DNA of 64,000 nucleotides from Symbiodinium natans (taxonomy: Eukaryota > Sar > Dinophyceae > Suessiales > Symbiodiniaceae), in the NCBI GenBank assembly GCA_905221605.1, contig CAJNDS010002375.1, forward strand, positions 224,001 to 288,000, read 5' to 3'. The first letter of the stretch is position 1, and every line of letters begins with the position of its first letter. The notes under the pieces were generated by a model, which searched no databases, had not been told where the DNA came from, and saw only the letters and a program-made list of their open reading frames with translations. Of the stretch, positions 10,081 to 19,700 are shown in pieces. The position numbers and the translations under genes were made by a program.

Positions 10081-10203
10081 TTGGGATGTTCCCCCAGTAA
10101 ACTAACAGTCCTAAAATGTCCTAAACTAACAGTCCTTCATGGGGATGACAGTAATTCCCAATGAAGGACTGTTAGTATAAGGGGGGGGGGGGGGGACATC
10201 CCA
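10081..10203. mobile_element. Family A foldback element with G tract
   Basis: The ends TTGGGATGTTCCCCC and GACATCCCAA are inverted. AACTAACAGTCCT occurs twice on the left arm. The right arm has a 15-base G run. The flanks TTAATACT and TAGATACT match at 6 of 8 positions. Confidence 0.8.
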
Positions 10204-10470
10204 ATAGATACTCCTTAAACCCTACCCTAAACCCTAAACCCTAAACCCTAAACCCCTAAACCCTAAACCCTGAACCCTAAACCCTAAACCCTAAACCCTA
10301 AACCCTAAACCCTAGCCGGACCCCACTTGCGGTGCCAGGCAACTCCGAGGCTCGGGAGGTGCTGTCCCCCTCCACCTCCGAGACCAAAAGACGTAGGAGG
10401 GTTTAGGGTTTGGGGTTTAGGGTTTGGGTTTAGGGTTTAGGGTTTAGGGGTTAGGGGTTTAGGGTCACCC
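10204..10470. repeat. Telomere-type repeats, CCCTAAA then TTTAGGG
   Basis: CCCTAAA copies run at 10214-10313 and TTTAGGG copies at 10399-10470. The 85 unique bases between them read PGNSEAREVLSPSTSE on the plus strand, which could be a short exon, but no splice pair is clear. Confidence 0.9.
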
Positions 10471-12443
10471 GCTTAGCTGACCTTGCGGACACTCTGCAGG
10501 GAACGTAGGAGGGTTTGGGGTTCAGGGATTTTAGAGTTTAGGGCGTTAGGGGTTTTTTATCGCTCACACTCGGAGAAAGGGGAGGCATAGTGTCAATCAG
10601 TCACGATTGAAATTCTCCATCGGCCGTGCCCCACATAGAACATGCTCTGAGAAAGTTTTCCAGACATCTGCAATCCCGGAAATCACACTATTGCACATGC
10701 AGATCCTCTGAGAACCCCTCTCCGCGACTGGTGGGGAAATTTCAACTGGAGATTTCGAACAGGGGCCAGGGGAAATCTCCTTGCACGTAACCTGAAACCT
10801 AAAACCTCAAACCCTAAACCCCAACCCCAATCCTGCGGGGGGGGGTTGGGTGAACAGGCACCATATTCATGGTGCTCCTATAAAGCACGTTCTGCGATTC
10901 TTCGATAGTATAGCCCTTCCCAACCCCGCCCCCCTAAACTGGATTGTTGACTGTCATCCCCCTTCAACTTTTGTTTTCACGTTGGAAATCCTGCTCTTCG
11001 TATGAAGGCTCCTCTATATATATATATATATACATATATATATAGATATAGATAGATAGAATCAATTTAGGGCAAGTGGGGGGGGGTCCTCATTAAAGGT
11101 AACAAGCGTTTGCCCTCAAAATCTCCAAAGGCCTTATATACACCTGGCCTGCAGAGCAGCGGCCACGGCCGTCTGCATCTCGGCCGCGTGTCCGCCCGGC
11201 ACTGTCTGAAGGAGCACCTGCGGCCCTAAACCCTAAGCTGGCCCTAAACCAAAAGATCGGGTTTTGGAGAACCATGTTTGGCTCTCGGGTCACGGCTTGT
11301 GAATTCAGGCTTAATTGGAGAACCACGCTAGTCCACAAAACAAGTCAAGAGTTTGTACCTATACACATACACACACATATGTGTACATATACATACATAT
11401 ATATATATATATAGACGCTATATATATCTCTCTCTTTCAATCTGCGATATTCTTTGAGTTCTTTGTTTGACTGTTTTCACATGGTCTCCTTTGTTTAAGG
11501 TTGGGTACGTGTTGGCTTTGGGCCATGAAGCTGACAAGCTGCCAGAGCCTACGTCCTGGTTCAATTTGAGTTGTGGGGTTCAGGGTCTACATAAACTCAA
11601 GGGACTCTACTTTGGACCCCTACGGCTGTACCCTTGGGTTTGGGGATGCTGTTTTAAGATTCCGAAAAGAGAAACTCAAGGGCCGTATTCAGAGTATACT
11701 AATAAGGGGACCTTCTGGGGTTCAACCTTAGGGGGGGGGGTGTACGAGTCTTAATCCCTTGACAAACCCTGACAGAAAGGTTAAGCCGCCAGACACAAAC
11801 AACAGAATCTCTGACAACATTTAGGAAGCCCTAGCCAAGGAATGTAAAAACAACGCAAAGAAACACTCGGAAAGCCCCCAAAACCCAAACCCCTAAAGCC
11901 CTCAACCCCTGAACCCCCAAACCCCAAACCCTAAGTTGCTAAACCCTAAACCCCAAAACCCAAGCCCTATACCCCAAACCCTAACCCCCATATGGCCCTA
12001 ACCCTAAACCCCAAAACTCCAAACCCCTTTTGCAACTGGACTCCAAATCCCTACACCCCAAACCTAAACCCTAAACCCCTAAACCCCTAAACCCCTAAAC
12101 CCCTAAACCCCTAAACCCCAAACCCCAAACCCCAAACCCCAAACCCTAAACCCCAAACCCGAAAGCTCTAACGAAAGCTCCGGCCTCGGCAGTGGCTGCG
12201 GGCACGGCGCCGGTGCCGCCGTGTTTCGGGGGCTCCGGGGGGCCCGACCTCGGGCTCCTCTTAGGGTTGAGGGCTCACATATCATACATATGATGCAAGA
12301 ATATGTATCTGTAAATTTGCAAGTATATAGATAGCACAGTGTATATACTATATGCTATGCAAGATAGTATATATATATTTACATACACACATACATACAT
12401 ACATACATACATACATACATACATACATACATACATACATACA

Positions 12444-12475
<32 letters not shown>

Positions 12476-13140
12476 ATGTAAGAAATGTATGTATGTCATG
12501 GGATATATAATGGATTTAATATTTAAATGATATTACGTATTACATATTATGTCTTCTGGGGTTTAAGGATTGAGGGCTCCGACTCTCTTCGGTGCCATGC
12601 CGCTCTGATGCGGTTCATGCTTTGGGTTTAGGGTTTAGGGTTTTCTTTTTGCCACCCGCCTAGCAGACCCCCAATGGGATCACTCCGCAGCGAACAGGGT
12701 CTAGGGCTTAGGGTTTCGGGTTTCAGGTTTAGGGTTCAGGGCACGGGTTTAGGATTTCGGGTTTAGGGTTTAGGGTTCAGGGCACGGGTTTGGCGCGTTG
12801 GTCCTCGCCAGAACGCTGGCAATGAGCTGTGGATGCACCTCACCCAAAGAGTAGGATTCCCCTACAATAAGGACCCCAATAAGTACCCTTAACTTCGGAA
12901 ACCCCCATGAAGCCACCCGGAACCCTACAAACCTTAAACCCTACCTACACCCTCGATGCCTCGACCCTGAAGCCCCCGGCAACCTAGGAATGAAGAGTCA
13001 TGAAGAGGCCCCGTCTTGCGTCGCACAACTGTGCAAGGCAACAGCAGCTGAGGGAACACATGCAAACAAGGGCACAAACTCCTCAACCTCAGCCTTGAGA
13101 ACTTAGCCAGTTTCCCAACCTCAACCCTTCGATTGATTAG
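10471..13140. other. No supported gene: repeats and microsatellites
   Basis: The region holds TA microsatellites at 11015-11060 and 11360-11415, CCCTAAA-like runs at 11880-12160, a CATA microsatellite at 12384-12472 and TTTAGGG-like runs at 12620-12790. A long element resembling one at 28.35 kb lies at about 11600-11760. Short open frames exist, but none has splice support. Confidence 0.5.
12384..12472. repeat. CATA microsatellite
   Basis: About twenty-two uninterrupted copies of ACAT/CATA follow a TA-rich lead. Confidence 0.97.
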
Positions 13141-13143
13141 AAT

Positions 13144-13246
13144 TTGGGACGTTCCCCGCGATACTAGCAGTCCTTAATGGGGATGACAATAGGGTACTAT
13201 GTTTAATCCTTATTAAGGACTGTGAGCATAAGGGGGAACATCCCAA
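13144..13246. mobile_element. Family A foldback element with 8-base target duplication
   Basis: The ends TTGGGACGTTCCCC and GGGGGAACATCCCAA are inverted. The flanks ATTAGAAT and ATGAGAAT agree at 7 of 8 bases. Confidence 0.88.
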
Positions 13247-13388
13247 ATGAGAATGCCTGAAAGCTACGCTTCGCTAGGATCCCATACTAACAACCAGCAA
13301 CAGTGTGAGTTCCTCGCTGGCCAGAAACGATCTGTGGTCGCGTAACATCAAAGAAGCGCCGCTCAGAGTGCGAGTCACCTGAATCTCT

Positions 13389-13600
13389 GAAAAAATGTCG
13401 AAGCCCTCGCCAAACATGTCCTTTCTGTGGCACATTGGGTCCTACTGGATCTTAACTTCCTAGCCCACTACAAGCGATGCTACACACGATTTGTTCGAGA
13501 CGGATCGAAGGCCCCCAAAACCTCGTTGATTTGTTGGCGTTGCAGCTATGGACGACTGCGACTCCTTCCAATCAGACATGCTATGCTGTGTCCCGCTGAA
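13389..13600 (-). CDS. Candidate exons, unknown protein
   Basis: One exon near 13389-13450 reads DPMCHRKDMFGEGFDIFSEI and ends at a GT donor (CAG|GTGACT). Further upstream on the minus strand an ATG-led frame reads MSDWKESQSSIAATPTNQRG. They lie downstream of the gene at 13.75-14.14 kb and may be later exons of it. Confidence 0.4.
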
Positions 13601-13744
13601 ACCTGTAGAGGCTTCACTGCAGAGTCAGGCAGTCAGGCACCAAGTGGGGAGGCCTACACAGGCTGGAGTTAGGTGATCCGAGGTGGGCACCTCACATATG
13701 CCAAACACTGCCTTAAACTAATTGCGAGAGGTCCTGCGAATCGC

Positions 13745-14143
13745 TCATGAAAGGCCCAGGGAGGACCACAATGAAAAGGTCCGGCCGTTCCTGCACCAGA
13801 AGACATCTCGCACGTCAGCCCTGAAGGTCCAAAACCAAAACCCTTTGCTTACCCCGCCACCCCTTACTTGGTGTACCTTTTCAACCCGTCCCTGCTGTGA
13901 CGTATCACCCGGGGACTCCTAAAAACACCCTTCAAGTGATTTCCGGGTCTAATGTAGGGGCCTGAATAGTTGGAATAGGGTTTTGGGGCTATTAAAGGGG
14001 ATAGTACTAGTAAATATTCCGACCCCTATAGTGCGCCCGATCCTTCCCGATTCTCCGGGCGATCTGCGATGCCAGGTCGGCCGGGTCAGCCGGCCATGCA
14101 GCATGCCCCTGGCAGGCATCGCTGAGAACCTGGAGACGGTGGG
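13745..14143 (-). CDS. Three-exon gene interrupted by a family D element, unknown protein
   Basis: Exon 14024-14143 reads HRLQVLSDACQGHAAWPADP and ends ARRIGKDRAHYR. Exon 13868-13961 reads PYIRPGNHLKGVFRSPRVIR and ends DGLKRYTK. Exon 13745-13820 reads ADVRDVFWCRNGRTFSLWSS and reaches TGA. Phases match at both junctions: G|GC across the first, AA|G across the second. The second donor is a good GTAAGG. The first intron (62 bases) is essentially the family D foldback; the second is only 47 bases. Without the element the host sequence would read RAHYIRPGNH, so the insertion added four residues from its inverted ends. The protein is basic. I recognise no family and the N terminus is missing. Confidence 0.7.
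13962..14023 (-). mobile_element. Family D foldback acting as an intron
   Basis: The left end reads TATAGGGGTCGG and the right end, inverted, reads TAGGGGCCTGAA. The GT donor lies inside the left end (AGGG|GTCGG) and the acceptor lies inside the right end (ATTCAG|G). Related copies lie near 390 and 40440. Confidence 0.75.
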
Positions 14144-14235
14144 CTTAAATTCCAGAAGCCTCGTTGCGCCCCGACTCGGATGGGGTGCTCGAACTGCGAG
14201 TGACAGACTTTGATTGAAGATTGACCTGCACAAGC
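14144..14235 (-). CDS. Possible upstream exon, unknown protein
   Basis: The frame reads SIFNQSLSLAVRAPHPSRGA and then RLLEFKPTVSR. It overlaps the start of the next exon in another frame, so only one of the two boundaries can be right. Confidence 0.3.
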
Positions 14236-14428
14236 TCAGCAGCCATGCTTCAACAAATGAAGGCCCTAAGAAAATGCAACAAGTTGGACTTCGTTTGGAG
14301 CCGTTGCTTCCCTTCCTTGCAACCCCAGACTCTTTTTACGCCTGTCCAAATCCTCCATACCCAACAATGTCAGGCACCATGGCCATGTAAAGCCTAAACC
14401 CTATGAACCTAAACCCTAGATCCAACAG

Positions 14429-14770
14429 ATGTTAGTGCTCTCTCTCTCTGTCTCTCTTCTCCCCCCCCCCCCCCCCCCCTTCGTCCCCTCCGGCGGGGAA
14501 GAGGGGGGGGGGCGGGTGGGGCGCGTTCAGTGGTCTGCGACGACGGCTGGGCTTCTACTGCATTACTTAGCCCTTCGAAAGCGCAGCGCTGTCAACGCCC
14601 AGGCTCAAACGTTCTTTCTTTACCTCTTTAACTTCTTTATTAATTCTTTCCTTATTTCTTTCTTTATTTATTTTTTGTTTCTGTTTCTCTTTCAGTCATT
14701 TGTTCTTTCTCCGTGGCTTTCCTTTTCGTGCTTTCTTTCTTTCATTCTTTTTCTCTGTCTGTGCAGGCTG
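14429..14770. repeat. CT-rich, C-tract and T-rich low-complexity region
   Basis: It contains CTCTCTGTCTCT, an 18-base C run and long TTTCTTT runs. It would encode only F, L and S in any frame. The final CTGTCTGTGCAG| looks like a strong acceptor for a plus-strand exon reading AGSSLKKLQLGRPGTRRVAQ at 14768-14830. Confidence 0.8.
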
Positions 14771-14866
14771 GAAGCTCGCTGAAGAAGCTGCAGCTCGGGC
14801 GGCCGGGCACGAGGCGAGTGGCGCAGAACAGTGGCAGCCATTGCTCACAGCATAATAAAAGGAGTA

Positions 14867-14943
14867 TTGGGATGTTCCCCCTTATACTAACAGTCCTTAT
14901 TAGGGACTGGACTAAAACCCCTATTAAGGACCGTTGGTATGGT
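14867..14943. mobile_element. Family A foldback element, right end truncated
   Basis: TTGGGATGTTCCCCCTTATA and CTAACAGTCCTTATTAGGGA match the left arm, and TATTAAGGACCGTTGGTAT matches the right arm. The terminal AACATCCCAA is missing. Confidence 0.75.
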
Positions 14944-15268
14944 ATCTGCTACCTGCTAGACGATATTTGCTGAAGTTGTATGTCTTTGTTATTTTTATTG
15001 TAGTGACTCCAGAATTCCGGCCGAAGATGTCAGCCATGGAACGGAAATTCACTACAAGTCTTCCAGGCCGCTTTCATCTAAACCCTAAACCCTAAACCCT
15101 AGACCCTAGACCCGAAACCCTAAACCCTAAACGCTAAACCCTAAACCGCTGCTCTTCCAGCTCGGCTTCACCCCTCTAGAGAACCCCGCAGAAACAAACC
15201 TCCAAGACCACCCGAGTGTGGGGTGTAGGGTGTAGGGTTTAGGGTTTAGGGCGGCTAAATGCATGTGC

Positions 15269-15402
15269 TGGGATGTTCACCCTTGTACTAACAGCCCTTA
15301 ATAGGGATTGTAGTACACCCCATTGTAATCTTTCATCGGGATTATCGTACCTCCATTATAATCCCTAAAAAGAACTCTAAGTATAGGCGGGGACATCCCA
15401 AG
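15269..15402. mobile_element. Family A foldback element with target duplication
   Basis: CTGGGATGTTCACCCTTGTA pairs with GGCGGGGACATCCCAA. GCATGTGC stands on both sides. The middle holds two extra copies of the TAGTAC/ATTATAATCCC core, making it longer than other copies. Confidence 0.88.
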
Positions 15403-15480
15403 GCATGTGCTGCACCAGCCCGGGTAACTTCGTTGGCAGTATGCCGACCATTCTTGCAGATTATCGTTTCCCCGGGATCC
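15403..15480 (-). CDS. Possible exon beside a family A element
   Basis: One frame reads GNDNLQEWSAYCQRSYPGW right up to the element. An alternative frame is KNGRHTANEVTRAGAAHA. Neither is decided. Confidence 0.25.
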
Positions 15481-15549
15481 AGTCAAAATGCCCCGTCTTC
15501 TGGACAACTCTGAGAATAGGGGAGGGGAATGGAGGGGAGAGGGCGGGGG

Positions 15550-15728
15550 CGGAAACTTGAAAGTTCCAATCGGCTGGCCACTTCGTCCTGCTCCTCCGAA
15601 GGGGGAAGCGCTTGCTGCGACCAGTGTGTCGCAGCCGACGGGAGCAGCACCACCCGCTCGAAGTCGGCAAACTTGCCTTCAGGTGGAGTGAGGGATGCAG
15701 GAGCTGCTTTACTGGCCATCCATGAGCT
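15550..15728 (-). CDS. Exon of unknown protein
   Basis: The minus frame reads ASKAAPASLTPPEGKFADFE, then RVVLLPSAATHWSQQALPPS and EEQDEVASRLELSS. Codons are G/C rich at third positions. It ends near a GT donor (TCAA|GTTTCC). It looks like a mixed loop and acidic helix. No family is recognised. A plus-strand frame is open here but has poorer composition. Confidence 0.55.
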
Positions 15729-16029
15729 CGGAAACTGATTTGTATGGCTGCCTGCTTGTTCTACGACATTGCACACGCATGCTTTGCCACAGCTGCAAAA
15801 GCCCATGAACCCTATCCCTCAACCCTGACCCCTAAAACCCTCAACCATGCAACATTGTAAACCACCTCAGCAGGCGCAGTTTTCCAAATCCAAACTCAAC
15901 TTCCCAAAGCTAGAGGCCCGAGAACCCTCGAGCTCCACACTGACCGCTAAACCTTATACTACTATATGCTCTAGTACTATTCAGTGATTGTACTCGCACA
16001 TATATACATATAGACATATGTTTTCTTTC

Positions 16030-16470
16030 AATTGCTAGGAGTATACGAAGAAAGTGTTTTTTTGTTTTCTCGCGCTCTCTCTCTCTCTCTGCCGTGCGCC
16101 CCGCTACGCAACGGCACGAAAAAACAGGATAGGCTTAATTTACGACCATATGGTGATTATATCATTTATGTTAAACTGATATGTTTTTTATAATATTTTG
16201 CTATCTATACTACTCTTAATACGAATCCTGAAGCAGCCAGCGTGCCCAGGACCGCGGGCGCCGCCATTGGCGCCGCCATGGGCGCCGCCGGCGCAGCCCC
16301 TCGCGCCCCGCGGGCAGCCACGCCGGGAGACCTGGGCAAAAGGGCGCTCCATGAGGGTTTAGGGTTTAGGGTTCAGGGTTTAGGAGTGGTTCAGGGGATG
16401 TTGCCATGGGGTTTCTTGGGGAGCTCTGAATGGGTTTAGGGTCGGCTCTGGGTCCGCAGGATGGAAGAGC
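16030..16470. other. No supported gene; GC-rich Ala/Gly block at 16242-16350
   Basis: TA-rich and CT microsatellite sequence is followed by a GGCGCCGCC-rich block that is open on both strands as alanine/glycine repeats, then TTTAGGG copies. I do not call a gene. Confidence 0.5.
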
Positions 16471-16524
16471 GATCGAGAGCGCGAGAGAGCGAGAGGGAGA
16501 GAGAGCGAGCGAGAGAGAGGGAGC

Positions 16525-16561
<37 letters not shown>

Positions 16562-16574
16562 CGAGCGAGAGAGC

Positions 16575-16608
<34 letters not shown>

Positions 16609-16665
16609 GAGAGCGAGCGAGCGAGAAGAGGAGAGAGAGGACCGGGAGAAAGAAATAGAGAGACA
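16465..16665. repeat. Purine tract of GAGA/GAGC repeats
   Basis: About 200 bases on the plus strand are almost only G, A and scattered C. The open frames over it (Glu/Arg or Leu/Ser repeats) are products of the repeat, not genes. Confidence 0.95.
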
Positions 16666-16751
16666 GCGATCATGATAGCAGGGTTTTTTTGCTTGAGGGG
16701 GTTCATCTGTTTAATCTCACTGATCACTTGAGCTGAAACCCTCTCAACGCA

Positions 16752-16838
16752 GCAATCTGATCTCCAACCGCGCATCAAGTCCATGCCGAAGCACGCGCTG
16801 GCATGCCGTTTTGGTGGTTCCGCCTCTGTTGCTCCTCT
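16752..16838 (-). CDS. Candidate terminal exon, unknown protein
   Basis: After the acceptor CAACCAG| the frame reads RSNRGGTTKTACQRVLRHGL and then DARLEIRLLR before TGA. It is basic. A family B element lies just upstream on the minus strand, probably in the preceding intron. Confidence 0.45.
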
Positions 16839-16877
16839 GGTTGGCAGGTATCACCCCAAACCCTCTCGACCCTAATT

Positions 16878-17003
16878 ACTTGAAGGTTCATGGGTAGTTG
16901 TAAGTAGGGCTATAAGTTATACGTACCCTAAATAAGGTTACAACCAGTTATGCTGATAGTTACCCGACTTATACATACCACTTGCAGTTTCCCATGAACT
17001 TCC
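16878..17003. mobile_element. Family B foldback element
   Basis: The left end ACTTGAAGGTTCATGGGTAG and the right end CCCATGAACTTCCG are inverted. The minus-strand flank to its right is an open frame ending at the element's own GT (CGGAA|GTTCATGG). Confidence 0.85.
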
Positions 17004-17229
17004 GCCGTGTTGTGGGATCATGTGCGCCTGTGGGCAGGCCCCTCAGCCTTGTCCCTGACCGAGTTGGCTTCTGAGGGACACAATATTGAAGGATCCCTGC
17101 TACGACCTCGCGAGTAGGCTGAGCGGCCGAGAGGGGCTGGCGCAACAAACCACTTGCCATATAATATAGCTGTAGGTAGCTGTCATGTTGCTCACTAACA
17201 TGTAGCCAATGAGCGTGAAATGCCGACAT
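17004..17229 (-). CDS. Candidate exon ending at a family B element
   Basis: A minus frame reads QLYYMASGLLRQPLSAAQPT, then REVVAGILQYCVPQKPTRSG, and runs to the element. An overlapping frame (DPSILCPSEANSVRDKAEG) is also plausible. The function is unknown. Confidence 0.35.
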
Positions 17230-17385
17230 GTAGTCTGTGTGACATCAGCGGGTTTCCGCTTCAGACCCTAGTCGTGACTACAGTTTTTGACCGGAACAGG
17301 AGTCCGAAACGGCCGTTCCTGAACCAACCATCCAACATCAATCGCGAGGCCTGAAATTCAACCTGCAACCACCCAAGCCGCTCTA

Positions 17386-17601
17386 TCAGATGGCACTTGA
17401 ACAATAATTTGCCTTCAGCTCATACGTGTGCCCCTTTCCCATCACAAGCACGTACATGCCCCCGCCATAACCCCTAGCGCAAGTGTGCAGCTTTGTGTCC
17501 TGCACCGCGGCTGGGCGCCGTCGGTCCTGAGCTCCAAGCAGCGGAAGTTCTTGCACCCTGAAGGTCGCAGTGCTAAGCCCTTTCTCTCGGAACAGGCGCA
17601 C
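17386..17601 (-). CDS. Candidate exon(s), unknown protein
   Basis: The frame reads RLFREKGLSTATFRVQELPL, then DTKLHTCARGYGGGMYVLVM and GKGHTYELKANYCSSAI before a stop. The second part follows a good acceptor (GTGCAG|GACAC). The glycine-rich stretch followed by a beta-like segment is not diagnostic. Confidence 0.5.
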   Translation of the reverse strand: MRLFREKGLSTATFRVQELPLLGAQDRRRPAAVQDTKLHTCARGYGGGMYVLVMGKGHTYELKANYCSSAI

Positions 17602-17656
17602 TGGACATGAGCTTCCTCCGAAAACCTCCTTTAAAAAGATGCCTTAAACGCAATGA

Positions 17657-17851
17657 ATGAAAGCCCTCTCAAAGCCCCGCCCAATTAAAAGCAAGACCAC
17701 CCGCAAGAGCCCCCGCCCCACAAAGAAGCTTGCCCTGACAACGCCGCCACAAAGGAGCACCCTGAAGAGCCCCTGGCCCTCAAAAGCCCCTCACCCTGTC
17801 CCCCTCCCCCCCGACAAAGCTTCAAAACCCTTAACTGCTGAAACTACCTAA
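17657..17851 (+). CDS. Candidate Lys/Pro-rich coding block
   Basis: The frame reads KPRPIKSKTTRKSPRPTKKL, then ALTTPPQRSTLKSPWPSKAP, and then runs into CCCTAAA repeats. Composition resembles a basic chromatin tail, but no domain supports that. The minus strand is G/T rich and poorly coding. Confidence 0.3.
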   Translation: MKALSKPRPIKSKTTRKSPRPTKKLALTTPPQRSTLKSPWPSKAPHPVPLPPDKASKPLTAETT

Positions 17852-18047
17852 ACCCTAAACCCTAAAGCCCTAAACCCTAAACCCCACCCCAACTGCAGCC
17901 CTGGTAGCGGCTGGCAGAGTCCGGGGGCGGCCGAGGCCCGGCTGCGCTGCGGCTGCGCCGGGAAGCCGGCGTCTCGGGCGGCCTTTTGGGGGTTTAATCG
18001 CTCACACTCGGACAAGCCAGGCGAGGCACACAGGTTCCACGCCTTTT

Positions 18048-18122
18048 GGGGGTTTAGGGTTTAGGGTTTAGGGTTTAGGGTTTAGGGTTTAGGGTTTAGG
18101 GTTTAGGGTTTAGGGTTTAGGG
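18048..18122 (+). repeat. TTTAGGG tract
   Basis: Ten near-perfect TTTAGGG copies end next to the family B element at 18138. Confidence 0.97.
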
Positions 18123-18137
18123 GAGGATTTGGACGCG

Positions 18138-18253
18138 CTTGAAGGTTCATGGGCAGTTCAAAGCAGGGTAGAAGTAGCATAAATAAGGCTATAGCCAGTC
18201 ATAAGCATAGTTATGCTACTGCTATATAAGCCCACATATAACTACCCATGAAC
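18138..18253 (-). mobile_element. Family B foldback acting as an intron
   Basis: On the minus strand the element begins with the GT of TGGAG|GTTCATGGG and ends with the AG of CTTCAAG|CGCG. Its ends (GAACCTCCAAG and GAACCTTCAAG) are inverted copies. The exon to its right is well supported and stays in frame up to the element. Confidence 0.75.
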
Positions 18254-19016
18254 CTCCAAGTGTTTGTGTTGCTGGGAGGTGTTTGGTGGGATTCTATACT
18301 GCTTCTTGTGATCTTGGTTGCAGAAAGAGAAGAGAACTCGTCTCTCCAATTCTCGACACTCGCTTCGGCGGTGGCCTTGTGCATCAGAGGTTCCCACATG
18401 GATTCCGGGATCCCCTCATCAGGCGGCCCCTGTGCTTTCCTGTGTTTCGAGGCCCTCTACCAAAAACCCAGCCCCCGTCTTGTTGTTGGCCTTACCGCGT
18501 GTTTTCTGTGAACGCCCCAGGTGCGGAAAGCATCTGTGCGCAGGGATGCTGATGCTCCATGCATGTAATGTTGAAGGGCAACTCGGGCCGACGCTGAGGC
18601 GGCTGAGAGGCGGCAGCGGCCACGACCTGCTGGGGGTGGGATGCAGTGGTCGTTGTCAAAGCAACTGGTGCTGTTCCTGGTAAACGTTCCACACCGAGAC
18701 CTCGGCCCGCGTCGTCACACATTCATGTTGTGTTGAACACATCAAAAGTCGGTAACCCACCGAGCCCAGGCTCCTTTGGGTAATTACCCACCACTCGAAG
18801 CAATCGAAAAGAAGCCCTTTGCGGGCCTGCTCGAGACCAGCCCTCTTTTTGCATGGAAAAGGATGTCCTTAAAGTCCGGAAACTACACGGTCTAGGAACT
18901 CCCTCCATGCCAAAAAAATTCCCGTTTACAGCCCTGTGGAGGACCTGCGCTGCATCGACAAGACGGGCCAAAGCCGCCGCAAAGTCCGGGGCCTGCTGTC
19001 GAGCAGGTCTAGGAGT
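18254..19016 (-). CDS. Spliced gene, unknown protein (at least four exons)
   Basis: Exon 18945-19016 reads ARQQAPDFAAALARLVDAAQ and ends at CAG|GT. Exon 18677-18826 reads ARKGLLFDCFEWWVITQRSL and ends RAEVSVWNVYQ. Exon 18496-18629 reads QVVAAAASQPPQRRPELPFN and ends SAPGAFTENT, with a consensus donor (ACGCG|GTAAGG). Exon 18254-18439 follows the acceptor ACACAG|G with matching phase (CG|G gives Arg), reads KAQGPPDEGIPESMWEPLMH and ends HQTPPSNTNTW at a family B element. Introns are 118, 47, 56 and 116 bases; the 47-base one would need a GA donor. The protein mixes an alanine-rich helix, a Gln/Pro-rich linker and acidic helices. No family is recognised and no start is fixed. Overlapping plus-strand frames are shadows. 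Confidence 0.7.
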
Positions 19017-19560
19017 ATAAAGACTTGTTGGGGGCTCGGATTTTTTCCGTAGCGCTTCTTGAAGGTTCGGTTGAGGGTTTAGGGTTTAGAGTTCGAGTTT
19101 AGGGCTGTTTAGGGTTTAGGGTTTAGGGGTTTAGCCGGTTTGGGCTTGGGGCTTTTGCCTGGGTCCCAAATTCTTGGCCAACTGCCACAACTTCCGCCGA
19201 ACCGCAGTCGAGATGGGGGTTCGTAGTTTAAAGGGTGCTGAGCTACTCATGAACACTAGTTCATGGTTGGGATAATCATAAAAAATGGGTGTTTAAGTAC
19301 CCTTAAAAATGTAAAATGGTACCCAACTATGACACAGAACAGGACCCCTTATGAAAAGGAGCCCCTTAAAAAGCGACCCGCAGAACCACCCCTGGATTCA
19401 TCGCGGCCTTCACACCCAAGCGATCCACATGCATTCCCAGAGAAAGGCTTAATTATATTCTTCATCCAGCACAGACTACGTCTGGCAAGGCGCGTCAGAG
19501 AAAAAGGTGCTTCTTTTGTTTGGTGACCACTGGGCCATGGTAGGCGTGCGCTTCAGGGGT
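19017..19560. other. No convincing gene; possible foldback near 19250-19330
   Basis: Scattered TTTAGGG-like motifs are followed by a segment with GGGTGTTTAAGTACCCTTA. A plus frame reading PAEPPLDSSRPSHPSDPHAF at 19377-19440 is weak. Confidence 0.4.
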
Positions 19561-19619
19561 TGGGCCCTGGAAGTTGTGCTCTTGCACCTTCCTGAACAGC
19601 ATTAGTAGGAAATGCAGTC

Positions 19620-19700
19620 GTACTACGATGAGGGACGACGATGATTACTACGATTACGACTACAGCAGGGTTGGGGCTTCCAAGGCCGTGTACGTATCCC
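19620..19700 (+). CDS. Weak candidate exon, Asp/Tyr-rich
   Basis: The plus frame reads TTMRDDDDYYDYDYSRVGAS. The composition is striking and unlikely from random GC-rich sequence. Splice sites are not clear. Confidence 0.25.

Noticed and set aside
13722..13850. A plus-strand gene reading EVLRIAHERPREDHNEKVRP
   Set aside because: The minus strand gives phase-matched exons with a GTAAGG donor over the same bases, so the plus frame is taken as a shadow.
16380..16784. Glu/Arg- and Ser/Leu-repeat frames
   Set aside because: They come from the GAGA/GAGC purine tract.
18248..18683. Three overlapping plus-strand frames including RKRRELVSPILDTRFGGG
   Set aside because: The minus strand has a consistent exon set with consensus donor and matching phases through the same region.
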